This document shows, piece after piece, positions 12,519 to 25,029 of a stretch of DNA of 64,000 nt (position 1 is the first letter of the stretch; each line of letters opens with the position of its first letter). Origin of the DNA: Viscum album (lineage: Eukaryota; Streptophyta; Magnoliopsida; Santalales; Viscaceae); the NCBI GenBank assembly GCA_963277665.1, contig OY728165.1, forward strand, positions 1,152,486,050 through 1,152,550,049, read 5' to 3'. The position numbers and the translations under genes are program-made. Under the pieces are notes generated by a model. The model saw only the letters and a list, made by a program, of their open reading frames with translations. It searched no databases and was not told the DNA's origin.

Positions 12519-14244
12519 GGGGCACCTTTGGAAAAGCTAAAAATATTAATTTATAATAAATTCATATTCGGTTTCTAATAAATCCAAAGTTGATTATTTA
12601 AATTTTAAGGTGGGGATGGGTCGAAAACCACTAATCCAATAGAAATTAGACAGGTTTGGGTCATTATATTAACCTTATCTTTAAGTATTAACTCTTAGTT
12701 AATTAGTTTCACTTTTACAATGTCTCTTTTTATTTTTATTTTATATGGTTAATAAACATACCATATATATCCAAGAGACCCACAAGTGGTTCATCAATGA
12801 TACACATGTCATTATATAAGTCTCTTGGCCGAACCTTATATTTTTAGGAATTTAATATCAATTAATAATATAATATTTGTTTTAAAAACTCTTTTATGTC
12901 AATTTTGACACTATTCAATAGTTGATTATTGTGAGAAACATAACAGAATGATTATTTCGAAATAAGTTAATTAAATCAATCCTAATATGTCATATTAACC
13001 TATAAAATCAGTTTAATTCAATAAAAGTCTCAAATTATATTTATTTGGGTATTTATAATATCAATTATTCTAATCGTTAACTATTATGGTAATTACTGCA
13101 TCATCATTGTGTCATAAATATATTAAATTATTTAATGTTTAAAAATTATAAATAAAATATCATTATATAGTAAATCTTATGATATTTCTAATGAATATTT
13201 ACAATCTAATTTATCTTATGTATAACCCTATATTAAAAATGTTTTAGTAAATAAACATTGATTTTGACTCTTTTAACTCTTCTTTGAATTAAATAATAAT
13301 AAATGTCCTAATCTAATCAAAGTGGACTTAAATGATAATATTTTATTCATAAGGTTGTTTTAGGTCGATATACAATTGTCCAATAGAATTACGACATGTG
13401 TTAGGGTAATATTAATATCATTTTTACCCTTAATTGCCCTATTTAATTTTAACCGTGGTAAATAAAAGTAAAAAGTAACTATTCACAAAAAATTATTTTC
13501 ATCTCATTGAACCACATTTTACTTCTTAATATTAACTGTATCTCTCGGATTTTCGAAATTCCATTCACAGAAGCGGTAAAATTATGTTTTATGAAAAATT
13601 CAGTTTTTTAACTACCACTTAGTATTTTCACTATTCATCAAAAATTGAAGTTTTTCAGAACTATGCCAAAATTTCACCCTAAGATATAATTGATATTCCA
13701 AATTCAAAAATGATTTCTATTTTACAAAATTCTAAACATAAAAGTTGCATTAATTAATTTTATAATTAATTCCCGCTATCACAACAAATAGCGTGTTTTT
13801 AAGAAACAATATATATCAAAAGATTGACAATTCTTTAGGTCCAAATTCAAAGTGAAATTAATTATAATGAACACTATTGGATAAAATGGTAAAAATATAT
13901 TCTAATTATACTTTAAAACCACTCAATAATATAATTTATCACTATAAATTAAATTGATTTAAAAAGTTGTTTTTAATTAAAATTTAGTAATTTTCACTAT
14001 TCATCAAAATATAAGTGTTATCTGAAAAGTTCCAAAATTTCACCATAGGATAAATTTGATATTCCGAATCCAAAAATGATGTCCATTTTGAGAGATAGAA
14101 TTTATAATATTTCAAAAATTAGGTATTACTATTCATAACGGCTAGTTTGATTGGTTGTGGTGTGTTAGAATCTCGATGTTGCGTACAATGCACGTCATTG
14201 CATTATTCGAAAGGAAACGTACTCTGGAAGCATGGGGTGTTACA

Positions 14245-14281
14245 TTCTCCCCTCCTTCAATAAATTGCGTCCTCGCAATTT
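14245..14281 (-). other. E2 polypurine tract and pre-LTR hairpin
   Basis: Minus strand: a perfect hairpin AAATTGCG-AGGA-CGCAATTT (14281-14262), then 17 bases including GAAGGAGGGGAGAA, then the LTR start TGTAACACCCC. The tract is the plus-strand priming site. Hairpin stem, loop and the 17-base distance equal those of E4. Confidence 0.8.
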
Positions 14282-15784
14282 TTAAAATTGTGCTTGGAAA
14301 TATAATGGAAAGTCCCACATCGGAAAAAGAATCAATAAAACTATAACTCTAAAAGAAAGAAAGAATGGTATAAAGGTCAACCAAGATAACCCATACTCGG
14401 ATTCCATGTAGGAAAACATGGATATGGATGATAAACTAAGTGTCAAGTTCTGATGGAGAGGGATATAAATCATGATCAGGATAAAGTTAACAATAATAAA
14501 ACCACAAACTTCTGTTGGGACAAACGACCATTAGTCTCCTAGTAGGAAAGTAAATAGACAACATTTTTTGTTTTAAGTTACATTACATAAGGATGAGGAA
14601 TTCATTTATGATATTGAATAAGAATATAATGATATGTAGTTACTTTTACGTACAGTTTCATTCTTTAATAAATTTCCACCACTAAATCATTTTTTTTAAT
14701 GATGAGTAATCAAGAAGGCTTGGTCATACTAGAAGAGCTAAAATAAACTTCAATAGAATCACATGATCCATGCAGGATGAACAATATATTTACATATTCT
14801 TTTGAGAGAAATAAACACTAATCTTAATTTCCAAAATTAAACCAACAATACCCCAAAGTTAAATAAATAACATTCAATAATCAATTGTCCTTAGAATCCT
14901 TTAATATAATCAAAACTAATATTGAAAACCAAAACATTTTAAGAATGTAGTCTTCCACGTTAAATTGTATCACCAAGTGACATTAATTACTCTTAAAGTC
15001 AAATACATAAAAGTAATTAACCTAATCATTTCCATAAATAACCCAAATCATTATAAATCCACAATAAAAACATATATGAAAATCCTCCATTACTCCTCAA
15101 ATGAAATCCCATACTACTCTATTTTCCTTTGGCATATAGTGTTCTAAACAAAGCGAACAACATCCAAAATAACATTTATCACTTAATCACCAAATCATTT
15201 TCCTATACTAAGGGTATTCATTTGATAAGACATAAGATCCCAAATAAAATTATTATTGATCAATAAAATCATTTAACTAAAAAAATAGTCACGCTAACCA
15301 GGGACTTCATCAAGTCCAGTGGTAGGCGATAAATCCCAATCACACTTTGGTTGTTGGTTCGATTCCCACAGCTTTGTTCGACGTGACGGGTTGTCACGCG
15401 GTCTGCGTGTTGTCCTTTTCAAAAACTATATTTTATAATATTACTAAAATGAGATAAATTCCTCAAAATACTATAACATATTTTAACCACAAATGTTATA
15501 TCATACCTTGAATTTTCATCCCATATAATAATAACTTATAATTCTCTCAAACCCCAATGATCATATAAACCCAAATAGCTATTTATACCTATATCCACAA
15601 GAGAAGAGATAATTCTTCCTCAAATATCATTCTCACATGGCAAACTGCGGGGTTACAATCACAAGAGAAAATTATTCCAAAGTAAACCCATCAACAAGGA
15701 TTACTAATACTATTTAAACATTTCTCAAACCATTTATTTCCATATAGCTTCTTCTTTGACAAAGAAAATATCCTATAGAATAGT
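14282..15784 (-). other. E2 internal region without pol
   Basis: About 1.5 kb between the zinc-knuckle region and the polypurine tract. It has no reverse transcriptase or integrase motif on either strand. The one recognisable item is the SINE-like segment at 15296-15425. Confidence 0.6.
15296..15425 (+). repeat. tRNA-derived SINE-like segment in E2
   Basis: The plus strand has an A-box-like AGTCCAGTGGTAGGC (15313-15327) and a perfect B box GGTTCGATTCC (15356-15366), at a spacing normal for tRNA-type internal promoters. It is followed by an unrelated body. There is no acceptor stem, so it is not a tRNA gene. It lies antisense within E2, and the homologous degraded copy in E1 (8385-8510) has matching flanks. 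It was probably captured by the common ancestor of E1 and E2. Confidence 0.6.
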
Positions 15785-16480
15785 GCATTCACTCAGGTAA
15801 TGGCCACGTCCCCTACATTTATGGCAAATGACTGTAAATGGAATCTTGGAACCATTTTTATCTTCTTCCATAGTACTCTTCATTTTTCTTCTGGAATTCT
15901 TCACTTTATGTCTGTCCTTTCCGCATGTAATGCATTTCTTTGTCCCATTGAGACACTTTCCTGGGTGTCTCCTTCCACATTTCTTTCATGATGGAAATTG
16001 AGGATTCCTTTCTCTATGGTCTCCAATTCTGGAGCTCTTATCATTCATCACTATTTGCTTTTTTTGGGTCTAGGAATTGGTTAATATATATATTGTTGAT
16101 CATATTTTTGGAAAATTGATTTGTCATAAATAGAATATCTTTTACGCCTATCAACATTCCATTTTCTTGCTCATTTCCACCATCGTTCCCACCTTGTACT
16201 TCATTCTTAAAGTCACTATGACTTCCTTGGAATCCAGCAATTGACAAAAACCAAAAAGAATTGTCTGAGTAACAATAGTCATAAAATCATTTAGATAATA
16301 ACATGTCACCATATTCTTAATATGGAACACATTAGGATTAACCAAGGTCATTTAATCTCATGCTATATATATATTACTTTAAATCGGTATGTAAAGAAAA
16401 TCTAAATTATCCTATGCATATCCCTCGGGAGTGTCGTAACCAAGAGAGCAACAAGGCCCATTTTCGTGCACCAGTTCTCA
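15785..16480 (-). pseudogene. E2 Gag remnant with zinc knuckles
   Basis: On the minus strand the better preserved part shows three nucleocapsid knuckles. The first is CGRRHPGKC near 15952-15981. The second is CITCGKDRHKVKNS near 15935, whose last Cys is replaced by Ser. The third is an intact CHKCRGRGHYLSEC at 15785-15826 (CX2CX4HX4C). Upstream frames (to about 16351) are open but unrecognised, and frameshifts separate the parts. The order of knuckles matches E4 Gag. It would bind and package RNA if intact; this copy cannot encode a full Gag. Confidence 0.65.
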
Positions 16481-16715
16481 TTCTAGTCTAGATCAAAGTG
16501 GTGTTTTCAGGTTTTAGCCCTAGGTACATCTATGCTAGAGCCGCCTCTACCTGCTCGTATCCAGACAGGGATATATTTCTCGGAAAACTCACAAAATCTC
16601 AACAATACCAAAATTCTAGGAAGTTATTCTATACTAATCCTCAATGTTCATCTTAGGTCTATGTGCTCTAATCAGAGTTTATCTAAATCTATCTTCCAAG
16701 GTTTGTACTAAACTT

Positions 16716-16728
16716 CCTCTAATACCAA
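16716..16728 (-). other. E2 primer-binding site
   Basis: Minus strand TTGGTATTAGAGG, starting one base inside the LTR border. It closely matches the initiator-methionine tRNA complement TGGTATCAGAGC with one C-to-T change. Confidence 0.8.
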
Positions 16729-16729
16729 C

Positions 16730-19700
16730 TGTAACTCCCCGACCCTAGTTACCTAGAGTCGGTGCATTATTACATAACATTGGCATGATCATAAGAAATA
16801 TCAAATCTCGAAAGACCGATTAGTTTAGAATCCTTGGAAACACTCGATACATTCATAAAATTTTACATTACTTCATAAAAAAACATCTTGTCTTCATATC
16901 CCCTCATACTATCCCTGCAGGTCAATCATAAATTACTTCTTCATAATCCTGGGAAATATAAAACATTGAAAGGGGTGAGCTCAGATACTCAGTAAGGATA
17001 ACATTATAGCATAAGCTTTCATAGATAAGCATAAACACTTAAGGCTATTTATAACTAAAACAAAAGCCATTTAAACTTGAACTACAACATAAAATGGAAA
17101 AGGTAAAATTAAATAATGCCATTTACTTACTCACATGGATATTCTACTAGTCGAATGATCACATGCAATATCAATAACCACATTCATAATGATGGAATGC
17201 ATAATGCCAGACTATCATAACCACATAGCCAAGGCCTCGTGCCAAGACTACAAATAATATTTTTCCAAGGCCTTTTACCAAGACACTAGTTTGTCTCATG
17301 AGACCTACCGATGCATCAAGGAGCTATAGAGGTCTCCACCCGTCACTTATTAATTCCAATGCATTCCTTATATGAAAAAGTTTAAACATAACAAAAACAT
17401 TCGTAATAAAACTAGCATACAAAATTTCAATACATTAACCACAAACCATGAATGGTATAAAAATAGTACATCCATAGTCAAACATAACTCATTCGATAAA
17501 ATATGGAAGTATGTATTGTATCACATTAACCTCAATCAAGAATAATTAAGGATGTTGACATAGATGAAAATAATCATCAAAACTATTTGAGAGAAATATC
17601 CCCCTTTTTCTTGAAATCATTTAAAAGTCACACTATTTGTCAAGAAGCCATTTAAAAATAGATTTTTGAATCAAAGTGTCCCATACCACATTGAATCTTT
17701 TAAAAGGATTTTTGATCGGAAAACATTAATGTCCATATAAATAAATCCTTAAAACCAATTTTAAAACATGGACATTAATGAGAAAGATTTAGAAGAATAA
17801 GTCTGTAAAACATTTAAAAATTGTATTTTAGTTAGAGTTTCTAACCAAAAGAGAGACACTTGAATAAAAATAATTGAGGTAATCAAAACATTGTAATATC
17901 ATGATAATAAAGGGATTTATGATATACTATGTCAATGTACATTACATACACCACATAAAAACGATTTTGTGTATACCAACAAAGAAGATTCAATGGAATG
18001 TAAATTGAGATGAAATCTCTCATAAAGGTAGTACCCTTAGGTTAAGGATAAATCAACGACATAGTTATGTGTGACAAATATAAATACACAAAATATGATT
18101 GGATATTCAGTGTAAAACAATCAAAGTACATTCACACATAATCTTGTAAAAACAACACCAATGAATTGGATGTTTAACTCAACAAATAGAGATTGAGTAA
18201 AAATTAATCTTATCAAGTTCATACTGATGACATGAGAATTTATCAATGGAGTGATTATGTGGATAAAAAGTATATCCACAGAAAGGGGAGTGGAAATTAT
18301 GACATAATCAAATGAATAGTGATCCCACACATAATCTTGGAGTAAAATAATCAACGAAGTATGCGTAAAGCCGAATGAGTGGAAATAGAAATTTCAAATT
18401 CCCTTATCGATTATGTAACTTATGAAACATACACACATGAAAGAAGGTTCATACCATGATGATGTAAATATCCATAAATTAAAATATATTACAAAATGAA
18501 TACAATCATGGGCCGTACACACACCACATGTAATAAATAAGTAGTGAACAATGGAATTCTCACGGAATTTAAAGTGAGATATGAAACCCCTTAATTTGTA
18601 CGTTTTCCCTGGTCAACAGTTGGTTAACCACCTGTTTAATGGTGAAATAATTGTTATTTAGTTATACAATAATCATATCCATTAATATGATATCATATAT
18701 TATCTTTTAACATTGATTTGTTAATAATATCTTAGAATTATCGTCATTTTGGGTGTTAACGAGTTCATTTTACTTTATTTTATTTATTATGTGAGCCATA
18801 TTTGTTATTAATGGGATGTATATTATTCATATCCAGAATTATATCTAGTCCTTAAATATTATTTTTAACCATCAAATGAGAATTATACTTGAATGGATAC
18901 GATGGAAAATGAATCTCATCACGTTCGTGGAGACGGTAGTCCGTACGTACGCATGAGCGACAATATCATTATTTTGATCTTTAAATAATATATAATTGGA
19001 TGGTATATCATATATACATAATAATTATCATGTTATATTTATTATTTCCATGAGTTACACATCATTATTATACTCATCCAAATAATAATATATTGAATAA
19101 AAATTACACCACGACGTGGAGACGGTAATCCGTACGTACGCACGTGTGGTGACATGTTATTCAAAGGATGGATAGAATAATGAATATGGTTGTACAATAT
19201 TTATAATAACATAACAGTATATATATGATACTGGATTTATTATTTTAGAATGGTAAAAACAAAGGAAGAAGAAGTGGAAGAAGAAAGGAACTTGGAAAAG
19301 GGTAGTGAAATCATTACCTGTTCTTCGGGTTCTTCCTATTGATTTGATCAAAAGGGCTCCATAGGATGGATTTCTGATCAAAATAAGGCCTATAGGTTGT
19401 ATTGAGGAATGTTGGGAGAGTATTTGGGCAGAGTTTGGCCGAACCAAAAGGCTTTTACGGTGTGAAGAAATGCGAAGGAGGAGTGACCTTTTATAAGACG
19501 GTAGAGGGGCACCATTGGAAAAGCTAGAAATATTAATTTATAATAAATTCATATTCTGTTTCTAATAGCTCCAATGTTGATTATTTAAAGTTTAAGGTGG
19601 GGATGAGTCCAAAAACACTCATCCAATAGAAGTTAGATAGGTTGGGTCATTATATTAACCTTATCTTTATGTATTAACTCATAGTTAATTAGTTTCACTT

Positions 19701-21228
19701 TTACAATGTCTCTTTATATTTTTATATTATATGGTTAATAAACATACCATATACTTCCAAGCGACCCCCAAGTGGTTCTTTATTGATACACATATCATGA
19801 TATAAGTCCTTTGGACGAACCTTAGATTTTTAGGAATTTAATATCAATTAATAATATAATATTTGTTTTAAAAAATCTTTTATGTCAATTTTGACACTAT
19901 TAAATAGTTGATTTTATTGAAACACATAACAGAATGATTAATTTGAAAAAAGTTAATTAAATCAATACTAATATTTCATATTAACCTAGAAAACTAATTT
20001 AATTCAATAAAAGTTTCAAATTATATTTAATTGGATATTTATAATATCAATTATTCTAATGTTTCACTATTATGGTAATTACTGCATCATCATTGTGTCA
20101 TAAATATTTTAAATTATTTAATGTTTAAAAATTATTAATAAAATATCATTATGTAGGTAATATTATTAGATTTTTAATGAATATTTACAATCGAATTTAT
20201 CTTATGTATAACCCTATATTAAAAATGTTTTAGTAAATAAACTTTGATTTTATCTCTTTTAACTCTTCTTTGAATTAAATAATAATAAATGTCCTAATCT
20301 AATCCAAGTGGACCTAAATGATAATATTTTATTCCTAAGGTTTTTTTTGGTCGAGATACACTTTTCTAATAGAATTAGGACATTTGTTAGGGTAATATTA
20401 ATATCATTTTTACCCTTAATTACCCTATTTACATTTAACCACGGTAAATAAAAGTAAAAAGTTACTATTCACCAAAAATTATTTTCATCTCATTGAACCA
20501 CATTTTACTTCTTGATATTAACCGTGTCTCTCGGATTTTCGAAATTCCATTCACAGAAGCGGAAAAATTATGTTTTATGAAAAATTCAGTTTTTTAACTA
20601 CCACTTAGTAGTTTCACTATTCATCAAAAATTGATGTTTTTCAGAACAATGCCAAAATTGCACCCTAAGATATAATTGATATTCCAAATTCAAAAATGAT
20701 GTCTATTTTTCAAAATTATAAACATATAAGTTTCATTAATTAATTTTATAATTAATTCTCGCTGTCACAACAAATAGATTGTTTTTAAGAAACAATATAT
20801 ATCAAATGATTGACAATTGTTTAGGTCCAATTTCAAAGTGAAATTAATACTAATGAACACCATTGGTTAAAATGGTAAAAATATATTCTAATTATACATT
20901 AAAACCACTCAATAATATAATTTATCACTATAAGTTATTTTGATTTAAAAAGTTTTTTAATTAAAATTTAGTAATTTTCACTATTCATAAAAATATACGT
21001 GTTATCCGAAAAGTTCCAAAATTTCACCCTAGGATAAATTTGATATTACAAATCCAAAAATGAAGTCCATTTTGAGAGATAGAATTTATAAAATTTCAAA
21101 AATTAGGTATTACTATTCATAACGACTAGTTTGATTGGTTTTGGTGTGTTAGAATCTCGAAGTTGCGTACAATGAACGCCATTGCATTATTCGAAGGGAA
21201 ACGTACTGTGGAAGCTTGGGGTGTTACA
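16730..21228 (-). repeat. E2 5' LTR (right in the window, 4499 bp)
   Basis: Partner of 9745-14244. It carries a TATA box (19499-19505 on the minus strand) and the two GGAGACGGTA modules at 18929 and 19118, again 189 bp apart. The mini-exon acceptor (AAACAG, exon starting at 18631) is present, but its downstream donor is mutated to ATTAAG, so this copy could no longer splice as predicted. Confidence 0.92.
19499..19505 (-). promoter_or_regulatory. TATA box of E2 5' LTR
   Basis: Minus strand TATAAAA, followed by a pyrimidine-rich leader. As the 5' LTR copy, this would have driven the E2 genomic RNA. Confidence 0.6.
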
Positions 21229-21233
21229 TTTTG
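21229..21233. repeat. E2 target site duplication, right
   Basis: TTTTG, identical to the copy before E2, after which the E1 3' LTR sequence resumes. Confidence 0.9.
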
Positions 21234-21762
21234 GTTTTGTCAACAAGATTTAATTTTAAATTAATAAATAAAACATCTATATATTGAATTTGGTAAAATA
21301 GACTTAATTTAAAAATTCTGAATATCAATATTATCTTAGTGTAAAATTTTGGTATTTTTCTGAAAACATTAAATTTTTGATGAATAGTGAAAAACACAGA
21401 GTTATAGTATAAAACAGAATTTTAATTTAAATAATTATTTACTTTACTTAGATTTATTATTATATCAAAATAGATATGTTATACCTAAATAATTTCAATG
21501 TAATTAATTGGAATAATTTTATAATAATTTTACATTTATAGAACTTTTATTGAAATTTACACCGTCATTTACCCACCTCCTAAGAGAATTAAAAAATATA
21601 CATAAAACATAATTTTACATCTTTTCTGTATTGAATATCAAAAATCCGAGAGACACTATTGATATCAGTATGTAAAATGTGGTTCAATAATTTGCAAATA
21701 ATTTTTCGTGAATAGTAACATTTTTTAATTTATTTACCACGGGTAAAAGTAAATATGGTAAC
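21234..21762 (+). repeat. E1 3' LTR, piece 2 of 3
   Basis: Resumes E1 LTR sequence after the E2 target duplication and aligns with about 3179-3700 of the 5' LTR. It ends at the E3 insertion. Bases 21758-21762 (GTAAC) are the left E3 target duplication. Confidence 0.88.
21758..21762. repeat. E3 target site duplication, left
   Basis: GTAAC before the 5' LTR. The right copy at 52574-52578 is ATAAT. Both are one step from GTAAT. Confidence 0.6.
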
Positions 21763-23150
21763 TGTAATGTCCCAGATTTTTCAATGTATTATTTTAATAT
21801 TATATGGGAATTAATTCGAGACCACGCTCTGAGGCGGCGTGCAGTTACGAGGCCCAGTGAGCCCGGAACAAATATTTGAATTTAATTTAAAAATTAAATA
21901 AACACGCGCGTGCTGTTTTCCGGAAAACTTCGAATAACTCCTGAGTGGGCACTCAGATCAGAAATTCGAGGGCACTATTGCGTTGAGAACAATGTTTTTA
22001 TCTTAGGCAAGGCCTATCTTCGGTCTGCACATGTTGGTGGTGAAATCTAGATTTTTGACATAAAAGTAATAAAAAAATTAATAAAAAAAATTATTTTTGT
22101 ATCGAGATTCTATTAAATCTTTTGCAGCGGATATCTTCCTTTTAAAGAAAGGCTTGCACAGGGTCTAGGGTTACAATCCTCATAACCCTAAAACTCTTGG
22201 CAGCTTTGGAGGCATTGTAGAAATCCTCCCGACGTGGCGACGACGACGCGGCGACCGAATCTTCACCAACGAACGCCGCAGAAATCCATGTAGAATGTTG
22301 TTGTTATTTTTCTTCCCCGTTATTGGTTTCCACGATGAATGTGGACTTATCCACGAATAGATTAGCCCACAGAACAATCATTCTTGTGGGAGGGGATATT
22401 TTTGGAAATCGGGGGATTTTGATTCTTGAGTTGTCTTGGTTTTGGTTCAACCATTCTAACAGTTATGAACCACGATAGACATGAACATTAATATAGGTTC
22501 ATCCCATTCGATTGTGGTGTTTTTCTATCCCAATTCCAACGCGTTCTTCATGTGTGTTCTTCACGTTCTTGGGGAAAAATTGATCTTTGCGCGTTTGTTT
22601 GTTGGTGCAATGATCTGAAATCGAAGATCCCACATCGGGACGACCTAACGGAGTCGCGACACTGATGGTGGCAGACAAATCAACGTGGTTTGGAAGTTCC
22701 TGTTCTTTGAGCGTTTTCCTGCGGATTGATCTAGATGAATTTTTAGGTCCGATCAGAAGCCTGAATCCAATAGAATCAGTTTCGTAGGGGATGTATGACC
22801 CCAAATATGGAGTTTCTTGATGATCAGGCAGTTGTATCAAGATCCATAGGATTAGACGAAGCGCGCGGAGGAAGACGACGCTTCTAGAAATTTCCAGACG
22901 ACACACCGTGCAGTATGAGATACACGACGTGTGTTCATCGGCGAGATTACATAACGTGTACTCTGGGAGTGCACCGACACAGGCAGGGTACATAGCCAAG
23001 GACACACCGTGTATACCCCTCTCCGGCCAAACCTGACCAGATACACGGGATACCCCCTGTACTCGTACACGAGCATGCGACATGGACATAGGGAGAGACC
23101 GTGTACGGGAACATGGCCAGCATACACAGATCAATCCCATGTGCTTGGAC

Positions 23151-23390
23151 ATGGTGTGTACCTCTTCTACACGTCGTGTAGTTGCTTTTTACAAAACAAA
23201 CCAAATTACACTGGTTGTTTACACGGGCAGTACCAGGGGTCAAAGAACATGGTGTGTACCTTTTCTACAAGTCGTGTAGTTTTGTTTTATACGGATTGAA
23301 TGAATGAGACAGGCCGTTAACACGGGCACCACCCCGGGTCAAGGAATATGGTGTTTAACCATACTGCATGCCCTGTAACCTTTTTTTCAT
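23151..23390 (+). repeat. About 98-bp imperfect tandem repeat in E3 LTR, with palindromes
   Basis: Units begin ATGGTGTGTACC at 23151 and 23249, and ATGGTGTTTAACC at 23348. Each contains CTACACG-T-CGTGTAG or a variant (perfect palindrome at 23167-23181) and a GGGTCAAGGAA-type end. The 3' LTR has the same arrangement around 41590-41820. Confidence 0.6.
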
Positions 23391-23757
23391 GGCTTGATCC
23401 ACTTGTCTTCTGTGACTTGGACTAGCTTCTTTGGGTTTGTACCCATGGTTTTTCCCCAGAAGGTTTTGGAATAATTTATTAAATAAGGGAGTATGATCCC
23501 TTCAGCAGGTCTTCCTAAATAGAGTTGTTGGAATCCCCATAGTGAGATGTAGATCCAGATCCTCTATTCAATCCAAGAACCCTAGGTAGAGTTCTTAGTA
23601 TCGACGTGACCATCTTTACCTGGGCGTCGATCCTCTGCTTCGTGGATTAACACAGAATGAGTTGTTGGAATCACCCCATGGATTTTGGTTGTTATCCTCA
23701 TCTGAGCGGCATGTTCCCAAGTACATGTAGAGTGTGTTCTCCGGGAATGAGTACGTC

Positions 23758-23774
23758 GTCTCTCTCTCTCTCTT
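23758..23774 (+). repeat. TC microsatellite
   Basis: Short CT/TC dinucleotide run in the E3 5' LTR. The 3' LTR copy near 42195 is shorter. Confidence 0.8.
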
Positions 23775-24113
23775 CATTCCTAGCAGTGGGTTCTCCCGGT
23801 TGCATACTTAGTGGAACCTTTGAGCTGGATCCTATTGGACGTATGGCGATGGTGGTTTGTGTATGAGTACATATGGATATTCCACGAATATGTCATATAT
23901 ACATATATTGTGTGGAGATGACTGTATCTTCACTTTAGTAGTTTTTCCTTTTTAGCTTTGTGGGCTTGGAGATGTGTGTGCATGTGTACAGGTTTTTAGG
24001 AAATGCCTCCCATGTTAATAGCATGCCTACTCGGTTCTAGTCACCAGCCCCTGGCCTATTAGAGGCGGGCTTTGGGAGTTGCGACTCAGGCCCCAGTGGG
24101 ATGGGTAGTGACA

Positions 24114-24990
24114 GAGGAGGTGACCAGAGTCTTCTATTTGGTCAGGACACCAGCAGACTAGATGGGGATCCTGACAGCGAGCCTTCTATATGGCTCGGTA
24201 GGACGATGGTGGAGTTTGGTTATCCAGACTCATAACGAGGAGACATTCTCTTGGTCGGAGTTTGAGCGTCTCTTTAGGGAGGAGTTTTCACTAGTTACCC
24301 TTAGAGCACTACGCATACAAGAGATTCTTCAGCTTCTACAGGGAACCATGAAGGTGGCTGACTATTCGTCGAGGTTTACCGACCTCTCGTGGTACTTGAT
24401 TGATATGGTCAAATATCAGTAATTCAGTGCTCGGAATTTTGAACGAGGCTTGCGCAGAGATATCTGAGATAGCATCATCCCTATGAGCATTACTTCTTAT
24501 GATGGGGTGCTCGAGGGGGATCTGGTGGTCGAGAGCTTCTTGGCCGAGTAGATATAGCCGACAGATGTCAGGAGTGGGCGAGCTGGAGCAGATACCTCTA
24601 CATCTTGAAGCTGACGTCAGGGACCAAGTCATGGGAGACATTTTCAGAGGAGATCACAGGACATGGGATCTGCCATATAGGGTTTGTAGGGTGCATCCAG
24701 CTAGCCTCGAGAGAGTCGATGCCACTCATGTGATAGAAGGGGACATCTCACTCGGGATTGTCTAACCTTCCGTACTTCTGACACGGGAGCAGTGGATGGA
24801 CCACCGAGGCGGAGGAAACGTGTGGAGTAGACAGATCTACGGGGCGGCAGACATGGTAGGGGAGCTGGGAGAGCAGCTAGAGGTGGTCGGCGTTTTGACC
24901 CTTTGCCACCACCACCCCCAGGATTTCCAACCTAGGCCCAGGGAGCTGGTGGATAGAGGCAGGGAAAGCTGCAGGAGGTAGAGGCTTATG
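24114..24990 (+). pseudogene. E3 Gag remnant, N-terminus deleted
   Basis: An open frame at 24162-24422 encodes the central retrotransposon Gag domain: a GRWWSLVIQTHNEETFSW stretch, then SEFERLFREEF and a C-terminal ADYSSRFTDLS motif. After a stop, in another frame, an intact zinc knuckle CHSCDRRGHLTRDC lies at 24720-24761 (CX2CX4HX4C), followed by a Pro/Gly/Arg-rich tail. Only about 48 bases separate the LTR end from mid-Gag, so roughly the first third of Gag, the untranslated leader and the primer-binding site are gone. Without a primer-binding site the element could not be reverse transcribed in this form. Confidence 0.75.
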
Positions 24991-25029
24991 ACCCAAGTAC
25001 TCCCAGAATGATTAGAGGTACTATCTTTA

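Larger units (their letters stand above)
9745..14244 (-). repeat. E2 3' LTR (left in the window, 4500 bp)
   Basis: Minus-strand LTR, colinear with 16730-21228 with moderate divergence. It contains, on the minus strand, TATAAAA (12512-12518), a donor GAGGTAATG at 12330, an acceptor ATTATACAG ending at 11645 (686-bp intron), a mini-exon at 11609-11644, a later acceptor TTTTTCCCAG ending at 9963, and two GGAGACNGTA modules at 11942 and 12131, exactly 189 bp apart. Confidence 0.92.
9745..21228 (-). mobile_element. E2: inverted non-autonomous LTR retrotransposon in E1
   Basis: A complete LTR element on the minus strand with perfect target duplications TTTTG at 9740-9744 and 21229-21233. The LTRs are 9745-14244 (4500 bp, 3' LTR in element sense) and 16730-21228 (4499 bp, 5' LTR). 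Both begin TGTAAC(A/T)CCCC and end TTACA when read correctly. The internal region (14245-16729, 2.5 kb) has a primer-binding site, a zinc-knuckle Gag relic, a SINE relic, the pre-LTR hairpin and a polypurine tract, but no reverse transcriptase or integrase. Shared internal sequence shows E2 and E1 belong to one non-autonomous family. It inserted in opposite orientation to its host copy, so E1 and E2 LTRs form long inverted repeats. Confidence 0.93.
21763..24113 (+). repeat. E3 5' LTR (2351 bp)
   Basis: More GC-rich than the E1 and E2 LTRs. It matches 40200-42479 plus 52507-52573. Internal features are a roughly 98-bp imperfect tandem repeat (23151-23390) and a short TC run near 23758. A 217-residue open frame on the minus strand is not kept in the other LTR and is not a gene. 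Confidence 0.9.

Noticed and set aside
14155..14346. Short frame across the E2 3' LTR border
   Set aside because: It crosses the LTR end, polypurine tract and hairpin; chance frame.
15296..15372. Possible tRNA gene
   Set aside because: A and B boxes are present, but no acceptor stem or consistent cloverleaf can be formed; a SINE head fits better.
22499..23152. 217-codon open frame on the minus strand in the E3 5' LTR
   Set aside because: The matching part of the 3' LTR (about 40940-41600) is broken by frameshifts and stops, no motif is seen, and it runs antisense through LTR repeats.
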